Below are positions 26,322 to 36,042 of a stretch of 64,000 bases of DNA, piece by piece. Location: positions 1,178,001-1,242,000 of the forward strand of contig NZ_LT629802.1 of NCBI RefSeq assembly GCF_900106045.1, written 5' to 3'. The notes under the pieces are model-generated. The model saw only the letters and a list, made by a program, of their open reading frames with translations, had not been told where the DNA came from and searched no databases. Both the position numbers and the translations under genes were made by a program. This DNA comes from Pseudomonas mucidolens. Lineage in GTDB: Bacteria > Pseudomonadota > Gammaproteobacteria > Pseudomonadales > Pseudomonadaceae. Numbering within the stretch: the first letter of the stretch is position 1; every line of letters starts with the position of its first letter.

Positions 26322-26610
26322 GCCGGCGGTGAAGGTGTGGCCGTTCACCAGGCAGGTGAATTGCGCGTTGCTCAGGCGACTGTCGACCTTGCCTTTGGTG
26401 ACGCTGTCGCCGTGGTAGCCGAAGGTGTGGTAATCCGGGTCATGGCCCTTGGTGCCATCGGAGCGGTTGTCGAAGTGTCGCGGGTCGGTACGCAGGGTGC
26501 CGGGGCCGACCTGACAATCGTATTTGAGACCCAGAAAGTGCTGTTTGTAAAAGTCCTGCAGATTGCCGTAGTAGTACTGCAAGGTCAGGTCTTTGGTCGC
26601 TCTGTAATCC
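26322..26610 (-). pseudogene. OprD-family porin remnant
   Basis: About 95 codons match the middle of OprD porins (LTLQYYYGNLQDFYKQHFLG, then HDPDYHTFGYHGDSVTKGKV and LVNGHTF). The signal peptide, N-terminal strands and C-terminal strands are missing, and the frame runs on into integrase sequence. It is an internal fragment fused by deletion to the integrase remnant. Confidence 0.8.
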
Positions 26611-26743
26611 ACGCACTGTACCAGGCAGTGCGCGATTGCCTGTAAAAAAGCAGAAATTCGATTTGTCGGGTTTGCGCTGTGCACTGGTGCTATTTAAGGC
26701 GTGCAGGTTGTTGGCCAGTGCCCACAGCGTTGGTCGTTGCGGG

Positions 26744-27220
26744 TCAGTCTTCCGGCAGGTTATTGAATATTTTTTCCAGTGTTCCGTTCAGTTTGGTGAT
26801 CTGGGCTTCAGTCAGGCCTTTGAAACTGGTGCGGAAGATATCGCTGGTACCGTGCTGGATTTCTTCGATGGTATGGCGGCCGGTATCGGTGAGCGAAACC
26901 TGAGTTACCCGCCCGTCACTGGCGCTGGTATTGGTCTCTACCAGCCCGTCGGCTTTCATGCGATACACGATTTTGGTAATGGTCGAGAGTTTCGCGATGG
27001 CATGGATCGAGATTTCCGAAATGCTCGACTCGCCATTTTCCTTGAGGATGAACAGAATCCGCCAGCGCGGGATGTCCATATCGATTTTCTTCAGCGCTTT
27101 CTCCATGGCCATGGAGTAGCGGCCATGCAGGCGAGCCAGCCAGTAGAAGGGAAACTCTTCCTTCTTGAAGTCTGCGCTGGCGGGGTTGTATCGGCTCAGG
27201 CGCTTTTTCGGGGTGGTCAT
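26744..27220 (-). CDS. iacR: MarR-family regulator (IacR-like)
   Basis: A 158-residue MarR protein with the winged-helix core at about residues 50-115 (PRWRILFILKENGESSISEI, then STITKIVYRMKADGLV, wing DGRVTQVSLTDTG). In characterised iac clusters a MarR repressor, IacR, responds to indole-3-acetate and controls iac transcription. Here it lies with the MFS carrier gene about 12 kb from iacH. The iacR name rests on family and cluster membership. Confidence 0.75.
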   Translation of the reverse strand: MTTPKKRLSRYNPASADFKKEEFPFYWLARLHGRYSMAMEKALKKIDMDIPRWRILFILKENGESSISEISIHAIAKLSTITKIVYRMKADGLVETNTSASDGRVTQVSLTDTGRHTIEEIQHGTSDIFRTSFKGLTEAQITKLNGTLEKIFNNLPED

Positions 27221-27330
27221 AAAGGTTGGCGTAGTCTTTCTGGTGAGCTGGATTTGATAGCGGGCGCCATTGTCGCGCCGCTCGCGGCAAAAAACCAGCA
27301 GGCACGCCGGAGCGTGCCTTAGGTAAGCCT

Positions 27331-28674
27331 TCAGGTGAGGCCTTCGTGTTTGAGACTCTCACGAAAGTGTCGGCAACCCTTGATCAGCAAGAGAAGGGTG
27401 AAAGCGATTGCGAAGGCATTGAGCAGGGAAATGGACGAGCCGACCATGGCGGGGTTCTGGAATAGCCGGTCGGTGAGCAGTGCGACCAGCGTGGTACCAA
27501 GACCCAGGCCAATCAGATTGGAGATCAGCAGGAACAGCGCGCTGATTTGCGCGCGCATCTGATTCGGCGGCAGGATCTGCATGGCCGCGGTTGACGCCGG
27601 CATTGGAAACGAAGCGAAGAACATCGCCGGGGCCAATAGCGCTACGGACATCCACAGTTCGCTGACCTGGGTGAACGCGATGGCGGGCACGGCCATGCCG
27701 ATGGCTCCGATCACTCCCGCGCGGATCGGTGCATCGCTGTAACCTTTTTTCGCCAACCAATCGATCAGCCAACCGCCGCAAAACACGCCGCTGGTATTGG
27801 CTAGCAAAACCACGATCCCGAGCATGTAGCCGGTATCGCTGGGGGCGAGGCCGAATTTTCGCATATAGAAGGCCGGGGTCCAACTGAGCATGCAGAACAG
27901 CGTCATCGCGTAGAACGAAAACCCCAGGTAGTGACAGAAGAAGGTTTTGCGGTGCACTGCCAGGAACTTGAACGCCTGTTTCATGCTGGGCGCGTGGACC
28001 TTGCCCGCGGCGTCCAGTTTCAAGCCCTTGCGGGCCGGGTCGCGAATCGTCAGGGCAATCAGCAGGGCAACCAATACGCCCGGCAGGCCTACCAGAAAAA
28101 ACGTCACCTGCCACGGCCGCATTTCGCCTAGCAATGGCACGGCGACACTGTCGAGGTTCTTCAGCAAGTCGATGACATAGCCGCCAATCAGAAAGGCCAC
28201 ACCGCCGCCAATGAACGAGCCGATAGAGTAGATAGCCACGGCGCGCCCGAGTTTTTCCCGGGGGAACATGTCGCTGAGCATCGAGTAGGTGGCCGGTGAC
28301 AGCGCCGCTTCGCCAATCCCGACGCCGATGCGTGCCATGAACATCTGCAGGAAGTTTTTACTCACCCCGCACAGGGCTGTCGCCAGGCTCCAGAACGCGA
28401 CGCCGATGGCGATGATTTTCGGTCGGGAGAATTTGTCCGCCAGCAGCGCGATGGGCATGCCCATGAAAGCATAGAACAGCGAAAAAGCCAGGCCATGCAG
28501 CAGGCTGAATTGAGTGTCGGATAACTGCATATCGTGTTTGATCGGTTCGATCATCAACGCCAGGATCTGACGATCGATAAACGAAAAAATGTAGGCCAGC
28601 ATGCAAACGGTAACGACATACCATTCGTAGGCATAGCTTTTACGGGTGACCTCGGTCGGTGTTTTGCTGGTCAT
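27331..28674 (-). CDS. MFS transporter (aromatic acid/IAA uptake candidate)
   Basis: A 447-residue MFS protein with 12 predicted helices; SFIDRQILALMIEP in helix 1 and the loop motif ALLADKFSRP are typical of the spinster-like/aromatic-acid carrier group. ATG 28674 (MTSKTP) gives the normal N-terminus. It is co-directional with the MarR gene (about 110 bases downstream) and divergent from an AraC gene. P. putida 1290 carries an IAA-inducible MFS proton symporter beside its iac genes, and this gene is a good candidate for the same role. Confidence 0.85.
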   Translation of the reverse strand: MTSKTPTEVTRKSYAYEWYVVTVCMLAYIFSFIDRQILALMIEPIKHDMQLSDTQFSLLHGLAFSLFYAFMGMPIALLADKFSRPKIIAIGVAFWSLATALCGVSKNFLQMFMARIGVGIGEAALSPATYSMLSDMFPREKLGRAVAIYSIGSFIGGGVAFLIGGYVIDLLKNLDSVAVPLLGEMRPWQVTFFLVGLPGVLVALLIALTIRDPARKGLKLDAAGKVHAPSMKQAFKFLAVHRKTFFCHYLGFSFYAMTLFCMLSWTPAFYMRKFGLAPSDTGYMLGIVVLLANTSGVFCGGWLIDWLAKKGYSDAPIRAGVIGAIGMAVPAIAFTQVSELWMSVALLAPAMFFASFPMPASTAAMQILPPNQMRAQISALFLLISNLIGLGLGTTLVALLTDRLFQNPAMVGSSISLLNAFAIAFTLLLLIKGCRHFRESLKHEGLT

Positions 28675-29000
28675 GCTGTTTGGCCCCTTCAGGGTTGGCA
28701 ATCAGTCAGTCGGCGGCAGCGGTTGTTGCAGTTGGGTGTATCGGTGACACCATCGTTACCCGAGCGCCTACCCTGGTGCGTTTATTGGTTTTGTTGTGCG
28801 GTTCCAGGTTGCCAATGGCTTGGCTTGTGTGTGCTGCAAGACCTTTTTAAGCCGTTGTTTGCCTTGACTCTATGCGCCAGGCGCAGAGGCTGTTCCGCGC
28901 GCGCATAAAGCGTTTCCATGGCGTGAAAATTGCTTTCCATTTCCACTAAATTATCGATGTGCCAGCGGGCAGCATTGTCATTTTATGGAGGTGCTTCAGC

Positions 29001-29981
29001 ATGTTCGATCAACGCTCTTCGCTCCGTCACCATTGCCTTATGAGTTCCGGCGGATTCGGCGAGGTCAAGGATCGGGTCAGTCATTACCTGTGGCCCCACC
29101 AGATGAAAATGCAGCAGGGCGGCGCCCTGCAATCGCAGCTGTATGGGGTGTTCTTCGGCAGTTCGGCGCTGTTCGATCTGCACTACGGCGCACCGGTGGA
29201 AATCGACGCCGGTGATATCAGCGACTATTACCTGATCCGGGTCACCCTGGAAGGTAGTGGCATGGTCAGTCTGGGCAAACAGCGTGCATTTTTGCGCAAG
29301 GGCGGATTGACCATTTCTTCGCCTTCGGAGCGCAGTTTTATCCGTATTGACAAGGACTGCCGCAACCTGATTTTGCGCGTCGATCGCGAAGCCCTCGAAC
29401 GCCAGTTGCAAGTGTTGCTCAACCGGCGTTTGCGTCAGCCGCTGGTCTTCGATATCCAGGTCGAGGCCGAGCATCAGGGCATGGCGACGGTACGCGCCAC
29501 CCTGGACTACATCTGCCAGCTGTATGGCGACGCCAGCCAGACACTGACCACCTCGGCCATGGGCGGGAGCCTGTCGGACTATTTGTTGTCGGTGCTGCTG
29601 ACCCAGTTGCCGCACAATTACTCGGTCGATCTGCTGCAAGACCAGCGTCAGCCGATGCCTCACCACATCAAGAAGGCCCGTGACTACATCGAGCAGCACC
29701 TGGCAGAACCCATTGCCCTGGCGAGCCTGGCGCACTTCTGCGGAGTGTCCATCCGCACCTTGCAAAATGGCTTTACGCGCTTTCTCCAGCAAACCCCCAG
29801 CGACTATGTCCGCACCCGTCGGTTGGCCCTGGTACACCTGGCCTTGCAGCAGGCAGGACCGGCCGACAGCGTGACGGATGTTCTGTTGTGTCACGGGGTT
29901 GCCAGCTTCGGTCATTTCGCGATGCAGTACCGCAAGCAATACGGCTGCCTGCCGTCCGAGACCCTGCGACGACAGGCCTGA
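29001..29981 (+). CDS. AraC-family regulator (AraC_binding_2 type)
   Basis: A 326-residue protein: an N-terminal AraC-binding-like domain (about 20-200; DYYLIRVTLEGSG, ISSPSERSFIRI), then the two HTH units (AEPIALASLAHFCGVSIRTL near 235 and the second near 285). ATG 29001 is set by GGAGGTG just upstream. This group (NdmR, AntR, OxoS relatives) activates aromatic dioxygenase operons. It is divergent from the MFS carrier; the 326 bases between (28675-29000) hold both promoters and no gene. Confidence 0.87.
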   Translation: MFDQRSSLRHHCLMSSGGFGEVKDRVSHYLWPHQMKMQQGGALQSQLYGVFFGSSALFDLHYGAPVEIDAGDISDYYLIRVTLEGSGMVSLGKQRAFLRKGGLTISSPSERSFIRIDKDCRNLILRVDREALERQLQVLLNRRLRQPLVFDIQVEAEHQGMATVRATLDYICQLYGDASQTLTTSAMGGSLSDYLLSVLLTQLPHNYSVDLLQDQRQPMPHHIKKARDYIEQHLAEPIALASLAHFCGVSIRTLQNGFTRFLQQTPSDYVRTRRLALVHLALQQAGPADSVTDVLLCHGVASFGHFAMQYRKQYGCLPSETLRRQA

Positions 29982-30000
29982 CGCTTGAGGGTCGATTCGC

Positions 30001-31572
30001 TCAGCCCTGAAGAAAGCGCCGGGCCAGGTCGAGTTGGGAGTTGGCCAGTTGGTGCAGCTCCTCGCCGATCTGGGTACTGCGTCGGGACTGATCGCTACTG
30101 GTTTGCGCCAGGCTCACGATCTGGGAAATCTGCCCGTTGATCTCTTGGGCGACTTGACCTTGTTGTTCGATGGCCGAGGCCATCTGCAAACTCATGCCGG
30201 AGATCTGCCCGACTTCCTCGCAGATGCGCCGCAGCGCCGTTTGTACTTGGGCCACATCCTCGCGGGACTCTCGCGCGGCCGATTCGCCGCGTTGTGCTGT
30301 GGCCAACGCCAGGGCACTGCCGTCGCGCAATTGCTCGATGGAGCGCTGGATCTGTTCGGTGGATTCGCGGGTTCGGGTAGCGAGGCTGCGCACCTCATCG
30401 GCGACCACCGCGAAACCGCGTCCTGACTCCCCGGCACGGGCCGCTTCGATGGCCGCGTTCAGGGCCAGCAAGTTGGTCTGTTCGGCGATGCTGCGAATCA
30501 CATGAGCGACGCCACTGATTGATTCGATCGATTCCGCCAGGCGGCTGACCGCCTGACCGATCTCTTCGACCGAGGTGCACAGGCCGGTCATCGAACGCTG
30601 GCTCTGCCCGGACATCCGGTCGCCGTCGTGAGCCAGGTGATCTACGGCTTGAGTCGCTTCGGCCGCGTGTTGCAGGTTGCGCGACAGCTCCTGGATTGTG
30701 GCACTCATTTGATGGACTGCGGCGGCGGACTGCTCGGCTTCTTCAAGTTGCCGTTGCAGGTGACCCGACTGGGTCTGCACCAGCATCGAGGATTCTTGCG
30801 CGCGTTGACGCACGGTCTCACCGTTGATCCGGATGCGCGCCATGACCGTGCGCATCCTCGTGTTCTGGCTGTTGAGCGCCATGTCAAAACGGCTGGCGAC
30901 GCAGGCGCTGCCGTCCTGAAGCGATGCCAGCAAGGCATCGCTGTAGACCTGATCATGTCGAGCCATGATCCGGCGGACATCCGCGCGCTGTCTGGCTCGC
31001 CACTGCCAAGCCGAGGCGAGCACTCCGCCGAGCACCAGCAGGCCCGGTACCACGTCGATCTGTTCACCGATCATGGCGCCCATGACCAGCAGGCCCAAGA
31101 GCCACGCGATACCCTGGCTGCTGGCGTGTTCCTGCACCCGCCGGGCAAGTGTCAGTGGTCCGAGGCCGTCATTCAAGCGTCGATAGAGTTTCTCCGCTCG
31201 TAGGCTTTGGGCGGCGTCCATCGGGTGATAAGCCGTACCCAGTGCGTTCAGCTGACCGCCCTCGAGCAGCGGTACCACATAAAGATTGCACCAGAAGGTG
31301 GTGCCCTGTTTATCGCGGCCCATCATGGGCGCTGTCCACGGCACGCCGCTGCGCAGGGTCTTCCACATACGGTCGATGACTCGCTTGGGCATCAGCGGGT
31401 GATTGATCAGTTCATGTGGCTGGTTTAGCAAATCCTCCCGGCCGTAGCCGGTGAGCACCAGATAGGCGTCATTGCAGCCGAGTAAATGGCCTCGGATATC
31501 CAGGCGCGAGATCGGGATTTCTTCCAGCACCGGGGAGGTGGTCGGGTGTGCGAGTTCCACTGAGTTACCCAT
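30001..31572 (-). CDS. Methyl-accepting chemotaxis protein with PAS domain (Aer-like)
   Basis: A 523-residue receptor. The PAS domain spans residues 15-110 ([29 protein letters not shown]). One or two hydrophobic segments follow at about 152-192, then a cytoplasmic signalling domain with the hairpin-tip motif [20 protein letters not shown] near residue 370. There is no periplasmic ligand domain. This is the Aer-type energy/redox taxis layout. Lying between iac regulators and transport genes, it may couple movement to IAA metabolism, an inference. Confidence 0.88.
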   Translation of the reverse strand: MGNSVELAHPTTSPVLEEIPISRLDIRGHLLGCNDAYLVLTGYGREDLLNQPHELINHPLMPKRVIDRMWKTLRSGVPWTAPMMGRDKQGTTFWCNLYVVPLLEGGQLNALGTAYHPMDAAQSLRAEKLYRRLNDGLGPLTLARRVQEHASSQGIAWLLGLLVMGAMIGEQIDVVPGLLVLGGVLASAWQWRARQRADVRRIMARHDQVYSDALLASLQDGSACVASRFDMALNSQNTRMRTVMARIRINGETVRQRAQESSMLVQTQSGHLQRQLEEAEQSAAAVHQMSATIQELSRNLQHAAEATQAVDHLAHDGDRMSGQSQRSMTGLCTSVEEIGQAVSRLAESIESISGVAHVIRSIAEQTNLLALNAAIEAARAGESGRGFAVVADEVRSLATRTRESTEQIQRSIEQLRDGSALALATAQRGESAARESREDVAQVQTALRRICEEVGQISGMSLQMASAIEQQGQVAQEINGQISQIVSLAQTSSDQSRRSTQIGEELHQLANSQLDLARRFLQG

Positions 31573-31587
31573 TGAACGCTCCCGCGC

Positions 31588-32352
31588 TTACCAGCATTGG
31601 CCGCGTTCGGTGCGCATTTTGCGAACCATGGCGTCGAAGAATTTTACAGCGAAGCCGCTGTCCCGAATAAGCATGGCCGTGAGTTCCGCGCACTTTTGGC
31701 TGACCGCCTCCGGCAGCGGATTGTCTTCACCGCCCAAGGCGCCGGCCTGACACTGGATTTCGGCGGCGCGCTGCACTGTCCACAGCAGGAAGAATGCCTT
31801 GGCGATGCCGCTTTCACCGACGGCAATACCGTGGTTGCGCAGCACCAGGATGTGCTTGTCGCCGAGACTGTCGATCATCCGGGCTTTTTCGTCATCGAAC
31901 AGTGTGATGCCTTCGAAGGTGTGGTAGCCGATCCGTCCGTAAAGTTGCGCACCGTAAAAGTCGTTATGGGTAAAGCCGGCCTTTTTCGTGACGATGGCTG
32001 AAATCGGCGTGGTGTGCGTGTGGATCAGGCATTGAATGTCCGGGCGCGCACCGTGCACTGCGCTGTGCAGGGCGAAACCGGCAGGGTTGCCGTCATAGGG
32101 CGAGTCTTCGAGCTTCTTGCCGTGCAGGTCGACCTTGAGCAGGTTGGCCGGCGTCACTTCGGTGTAATTCAGGCCGAACGGGTTGACCAGGTAATGGTGC
32201 GCCGGGCCGGGCAGGCGTGCAGAAATATGGTTGAAGATGGTCTCGGTCCAGCCAAAGAAATCCACCAGGTGGTAGCAATGCGCAAGTTGCACGCGCAGTG
32301 CCCATTCTTCGTCGCTGTACTGTTGCGGTTTTTCCAATGGGCTGTGGTTCAT
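31588..32352 (-). CDS. Class II aldolase/adducin-family protein
   Basis: A 254-residue protein of the AraD/FucA fold. The zinc-binding HTHT is near residue 112 and a later His is in LRNHGIAVG near residue 170. The family includes sugar-phosphate aldolases, epimerases and decarboxylases, and many hypothetical members act on non-phosphorylated acids. It lies 15 bases from the chemoreceptor and 23 bases after the PanE-like gene, and probably works with the ABC transporter behind it. Substrate unknown. Confidence 0.87.
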   Translation of the reverse strand: MNHSPLEKPQQYSDEEWALRVQLAHCYHLVDFFGWTETIFNHISARLPGPAHHYLVNPFGLNYTEVTPANLLKVDLHGKKLEDSPYDGNPAGFALHSAVHGARPDIQCLIHTHTTPISAIVTKKAGFTHNDFYGAQLYGRIGYHTFEGITLFDDEKARMIDSLGDKHILVLRNHGIAVGESGIAKAFFLLWTVQRAAEIQCQAGALGGEDNPLPEAVSQKCAELTAMLIRDSGFAVKFFDAMVRKMRTERGQCW

Positions 32353-32375
32353 GTCGGAGTCCTTGTCGTCGTGAG

Positions 32376-33362
32376 TCAGTGGCAGGCCTGGTCGCCGCGA
32401 AAGCGCGCCAGGGCAATGAGGTGTCGAGTGACGGGCATCGGGATCGCCATGTAATCGGCCAACTCCAGCACCGCGTCGCCGATGGCGGCCAACTCCAGGG
32501 GGCGGCCTTTTTCATAGTCCTGCAGCATCGAGGTGCGCACGGCGCCCATGCTGGCGCCGAGTTCGAGAAAGGTCTGTGGGTCGATGCTCACGCGCGCGCC
32601 ATGCGCGGCGGCGGTGAGCAGGGTTTCGTGCAGGCAGGTGCGGACCAGCTCCTGCAACTCCGGTAGGCTGTAAAGCTGATCGAGGGTGGCGCCGGTAATC
32701 ACCGAGAGTGGGTTGGAGGTGATATTGGCGATGATCTTGGTCCACAGGTTGTCGCGGATGCGTTCGGTGGCTCGCGCTTCGATTCCGGCACTTTCGATCA
32801 GCGCGCGCACACGCTCCAGGCGCGGGCTGAGGCGGTTGTCGAGTTCTCCGAAAATCATCAGGTGCGGGGTGTGTGATTCGACCACGGCGTTGGCTGTACA
32901 GTGGGCGGTAATGAACACCACGCAGCCGATCACATGGCGCAGGTCCAGGGCTTCGCCAAGAATCGACTGGGGATCGACCGCGTTCACGCGTTGCCCGTCG
33001 TAGCGTCCGCCTTCGCCATGGAAGTACCACCATGGCACGCCGTTGACGACCGGAATGACCACGGTCTCGGCGCCGATCATCGGTTGGATCTGTGGTAACA
33101 GGCTGGCCAGCGCTGGCGCCTTGGTGCAGAGAAAAATCAGGTCCTGTTCGCCCAGACTGGCGGCGTCGTCGCTGGCGTGAATCCGCACATGGTGGTCGCC
33201 GTCCAGATCGGACAGGTGAATGCCGTCACGGTGGATGGCCGACAAGGTTTCACCTCGGGCCAGTACGTTGACCGTATGGCCGCGACCAGCCAGACGTGCT
33301 GCCAGGGTGCAGCCGATGGCACCCGCACCGGCGATGCCGATGCGCAAGGGGGAAGCGTTCAT
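32376..33362 (-). CDS. Ketopantoate reductase-like (PanE/ApbA family) dehydrogenase
   Basis: A 328-residue protein with the N-terminal Rossmann motif GIAGAGAIGCTLAARLAGRG and the C-terminal ApbA_C domain, where NLWTKIIANITSNPLS holds the catalytic Lys. The family reduces 2-keto acids to 2-hydroxy acids with NADPH. The gene lies in a transport and aldolase operon away from panB/panC, so a catabolic keto acid is a likelier substrate than ketopantoate. Confidence 0.87.
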   Translation of the reverse strand: MNASPLRIGIAGAGAIGCTLAARLAGRGHTVNVLARGETLSAIHRDGIHLSDLDGDHHVRIHASDDAASLGEQDLIFLCTKAPALASLLPQIQPMIGAETVVIPVVNGVPWWYFHGEGGRYDGQRVNAVDPQSILGEALDLRHVIGCVVFITAHCTANAVVESHTPHLMIFGELDNRLSPRLERVRALIESAGIEARATERIRDNLWTKIIANITSNPLSVITGATLDQLYSLPELQELVRTCLHETLLTAAAHGARVSIDPQTFLELGASMGAVRTSMLQDYEKGRPLELAAIGDAVLELADYMAIPMPVTRHLIALARFRGDQACH

Positions 33363-33448
33363 CGCGACTCCGGGTGTTCAGAAAGACCTCGAAAGGCCGG
33401 GCTCGACGCCAGATCGGCGCCGTCTCGGGCACCGGGGCGGGGCGGCAG

Positions 33449-34243
33449 TCAGTTAGCGAGCATTTCCTGGTGTTTGCTGGCCAGGCCCAGATAGGCTTCT
33501 ATCACGCGCGGATCGTCAGCCAGTTTCCGGGCAGGGCCCTGCATGGCGATCTGCCCGGTTTCCAGCACATAGGCGTAATCGGCCACCCGCAGGGCGGCGC
33601 GCGCGTTCTGCTCCACCAGCAGGATCGACACGCCTTGCTCGCGCAGCGCAGTGATGATGCGGAAAATTTCCCGGGTAATCAGCGGCGCCAGGCCCAGGCT
33701 CGGTTCGTCGAGCATCAGCAGCTTGGGCTTGGCCATCAGCGCCCGGCCCACCGCGAGCATCTGCCGTTCACCGCCGGACAACGTCGCCGCCAGTTGCTCG
33801 CGGCGCTCCCACAGGCGCGGGAACAGTTCGTAGACTTCGCCCAGGGTCTCGCTGTAGCGACGGTCGCCCCGGCGATGGCGTTGAAAGGCGCCGAGCAGCA
33901 AATTGTCGGCCACGCTCATGCTGGTAAACAGCTCGCGTTTTTCCGGCACCAGGCCCAGGCCCCGCGAGACCATCACTTCCACCTCCGGCAAGGTTTCCAG
34001 GCTGCCGTCGAAATGAACCTGACCCCGAGAGCCCAGCGCGCCCATGATTGCCGAAAGCAGGGTGGTCTTGCCGGCGCCATTGGGGCCGATTACCGTCACG
34101 ATCTGACCCTTGCCGACCGTCAGGCTGGCGTTGCTCAGCGCTTCGACTTTGCCATAGGCCACGCTCAGGTCCTTGATCTCCAACACGGCGTCGTCGACCT
34201 GGTTACGCGGTGCGAGGTGCGGTTCCACTTGCATGTTCATCAT
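33449..34243 (-). CDS. Branched-chain-type ABC transporter ATPase (LivF)
   Basis: A 264-residue ATPase with Walker A GPNGAGKTT (near residue 53), signature LSGGERQML and Walker B LLMLDEPS. LivF proteins are about 235 residues; here a 20-residue N-terminal extension precedes the core. Start overlaps the livM-livG fusion stop by four bases (ATGA). It belongs with the permeases and binding protein up to 38335. Confidence 0.92.
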   Translation of the reverse strand: MMNMQVEPHLAPRNQVDDAVLEIKDLSVAYGKVEALSNASLTVGKGQIVTVIGPNGAGKTTLLSAIMGALGSRGQVHFDGSLETLPEVEVMVSRGLGLVPEKRELFTSMSVADNLLLGAFQRHRRGDRRYSETLGEVYELFPRLWERREQLAATLSGGERQMLAVGRALMAKPKLLMLDEPSLGLAPLITREIFRIITALREQGVSILLVEQNARAALRVADYAYVLETGQIAMQGPARKLADDPRVIEAYLGLASKHQEMLAN

Positions 34244-36042
34244 TCAACTCCTCCCAGATAGGCTTCCAGCACCGCCGGATCCTTCTGTACGTCTTCGGGC
34301 AGGCCCTGAGCGATCCGCTGGCCGAACTCCATGACCACCACACGATCGACCAGGCCCATGACGAAGTCCATGTCGTGCTCGACCAGCAGAATCGCCATGC
34401 CTTCGCTGCGCAGGCGGCTGAGCAGGATGCCGAGGGCTTCCTTTTCTTTCAGGCGCAGACCGGCCGCGGGTTCGTCGAGCAGCAGCAGGCACGGATCGGC
34501 GCACAAGGCGCGGGCGATTTCCAGGATTCGTTGCTGGCCGAGGGCCAGACTCCCGGCCTCTTCATACAGGTAGTCACCAAGACCTACGCGTTCCAGCTGA
34601 CGCTTGGCTTCGCTGAGCAATTCGGCTTCCTCGCGACGATCCAGGTGCAGGGCCGCCGACAGCACGCCTTGCTTGCCACGCAAATGCGCGCCAATAGCGA
34701 CGTTCTCCAGCACGCTCATGTTGCCCAGCAGTTTCACGTGCTGGAAGGTGCGGCTCATGCCCATGCGCGCGACTTGCCGTGAGTTCAGGCCGTTGATTTT
34801 TTGACCCATGAACAGCACATCGCCGCTGCTCGGTGTATCGACACCGGAGAGCTGGTTGAACATGGTGCTCTTGCCGGCGCCGTTGGGGCCGATCAGTGCG
34901 AGGATTTCACCGGAGCGGATTTCCAGGCTCATGTCGTTGTTGGCAACCAGACCGCCGAAGCGCTTGGTCACATGTCGGGCCTCAAGGATCAGTTCGCCAT
35001 GTTTGGGCAGTTGCCGGCGCGGCAGGGGCGTCGCGCTGGCGTCGATGTTCTGTGCCTTGGCGCGCACCTTGAAGCGGGCGGGTATCAGGCGCGTCAGCAG
35101 TGGCCACAGACCACCGGGCGCACGCTGCATCAGGACCACGATCAGGATGCCGAACACGATGATTTCGTAGTTGCCGGTGTTACCCAGCAGGTGCGGCAAC
35201 CAGTCCTGCAACCATTGCTTGAGCATGGTCAGGATGCCCGCGCCGAGCAGAGCGCCCCAAACGCTGCCGACACCGCCGATCAAGGCCATGAATAGGTAGT
35301 CGATGCCCATGTTCAAACCGAATGGTGTCGGGTTGACGAAGCGTTGGGTGTGCGCATAGAGCCAGCCGGAAATCGCCGCGAAAACCGCAGAGATGACGAA
35401 GATCACCATCTTCGAGCGGAAGGTGTTGACCCCCATCGACTCGGCCATTACCTGGCCGCCCTTGAGTGCGCGAATGGCGCGGCCTTCGCGGGAATTCAGG
35501 AGGTTTTGAGTGATGACGATAGCCACCAGTAGCAAGACCCAGATCAGGTAGAAAATGTTCTCGCCTTTATCCAGCTTCAGGCCGAACAACGAAATCGATG
35601 GTAAACCGCCGACGCCGGTATGACCGCCCAGGGATTCCATGGTGCCGAACAGGTAGTACAGCGAAAGGCCCCAGGCAATCGTGCCCAGCGGCAGGTAATG
35701 CCCGGACAGCTTGAGCGTCAGCGCGCCGAGAATCAGCGCCACCGAGGCGGTGAGCACGACTCCCACCAGCAGCGTCAGCCAGGGCGACGTCCCCGCCCAG
35801 GCCAGCCAGGCCGGCAATTGTTCGGTGGTGGTCAGGTAGGCTGACGTGTAGGCGCCCAGTCCGACGAACGCGGCCTGACCGAAACTGGTCATGCCGCCAA
35901 CACCGGTGAGCAGTACCAGCCCCAGCACCACCAGGGCGTACATGCCGATGTAATTGAGCAGGGTGACGTAGTACGGCGGCAACAGCAGCGGAGCGACGCC
36001 CACCACCAGCAACAAGGCAAGCATCAGATAGCGCGGATTCAT
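34240..36042 (-). CDS. Fused ABC permease-ATPase (LivM-LivG)
   Basis: A 600-residue fusion. Residues 1-320 form a LivM-type permease with about nine helices (GQAAFVGLGAYTSAYL, and the motif GRAIRALKGG near 185). Residues 350-600 form a LivG ATPase with Walker A GPNGAGKST, signature LALGQQRIL and Walker B LLLLDEPAAG. ATG 36042 overlaps the livH stop by four bases. The fusion replaces two proteins usually encoded separately. No frameshift is needed, so it is a true fusion gene. Confidence 0.92.
   Translation of the reverse strand: MNPRYLMLALLLVVGVAPLLLPPYYVTLLNYIGMYALVVLGLVLLTGVGGMTSFGQAAFVGLGAYTSAYLTTTEQLPAWLAWAGTSPWLTLLVGVVLTASVALILGALTLKLSGHYLPLGTIAWGLSLYYLFGTMESLGGHTGVGGLPSISLFGLKLDKGENIFYLIWVLLLVAIVITQNLLNSREGRAIRALKGGQVMAESMGVNTFRSKMVIFVISAVFAAISGWLYAHTQRFVNPTPFGLNMGIDYLFMALIGGVGSVWGALLGAGILTMLKQWLQDWLPHLLGNTGNYEIIVFGILIVVLMQRAPGGLWPLLTRLIPARFKVRAKAQNIDASATPLPRRQLPKHGELILEARHVTKRFGGLVANNDMSLEIRSGEILALIGPNGAGKSTMFNQLSGVDTPSSGDVLFMGQKINGLNSRQVARMGMSRTFQHVKLLGNMSVLENVAIGAHLRGKQGVLSAALHLDRREEAELLSEAKRQLERVGLGDYLYEEAGSLALGQQRILEIARALCADPCLLLLDEPAAGLRLKEKEALGILLSRLRSEGMAILLVEHDMDFVMGLVDRVVVMEFGQRIAQGLPEDVQKDPAVLEAYLGGVE

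Noticed and set aside
26067..26684. A genuine 205-residue protein
   Set aside because: It is a chimera of an OprD internal fragment and an integrase C-terminus, with a frameshift that cuts off the conserved integrase end.
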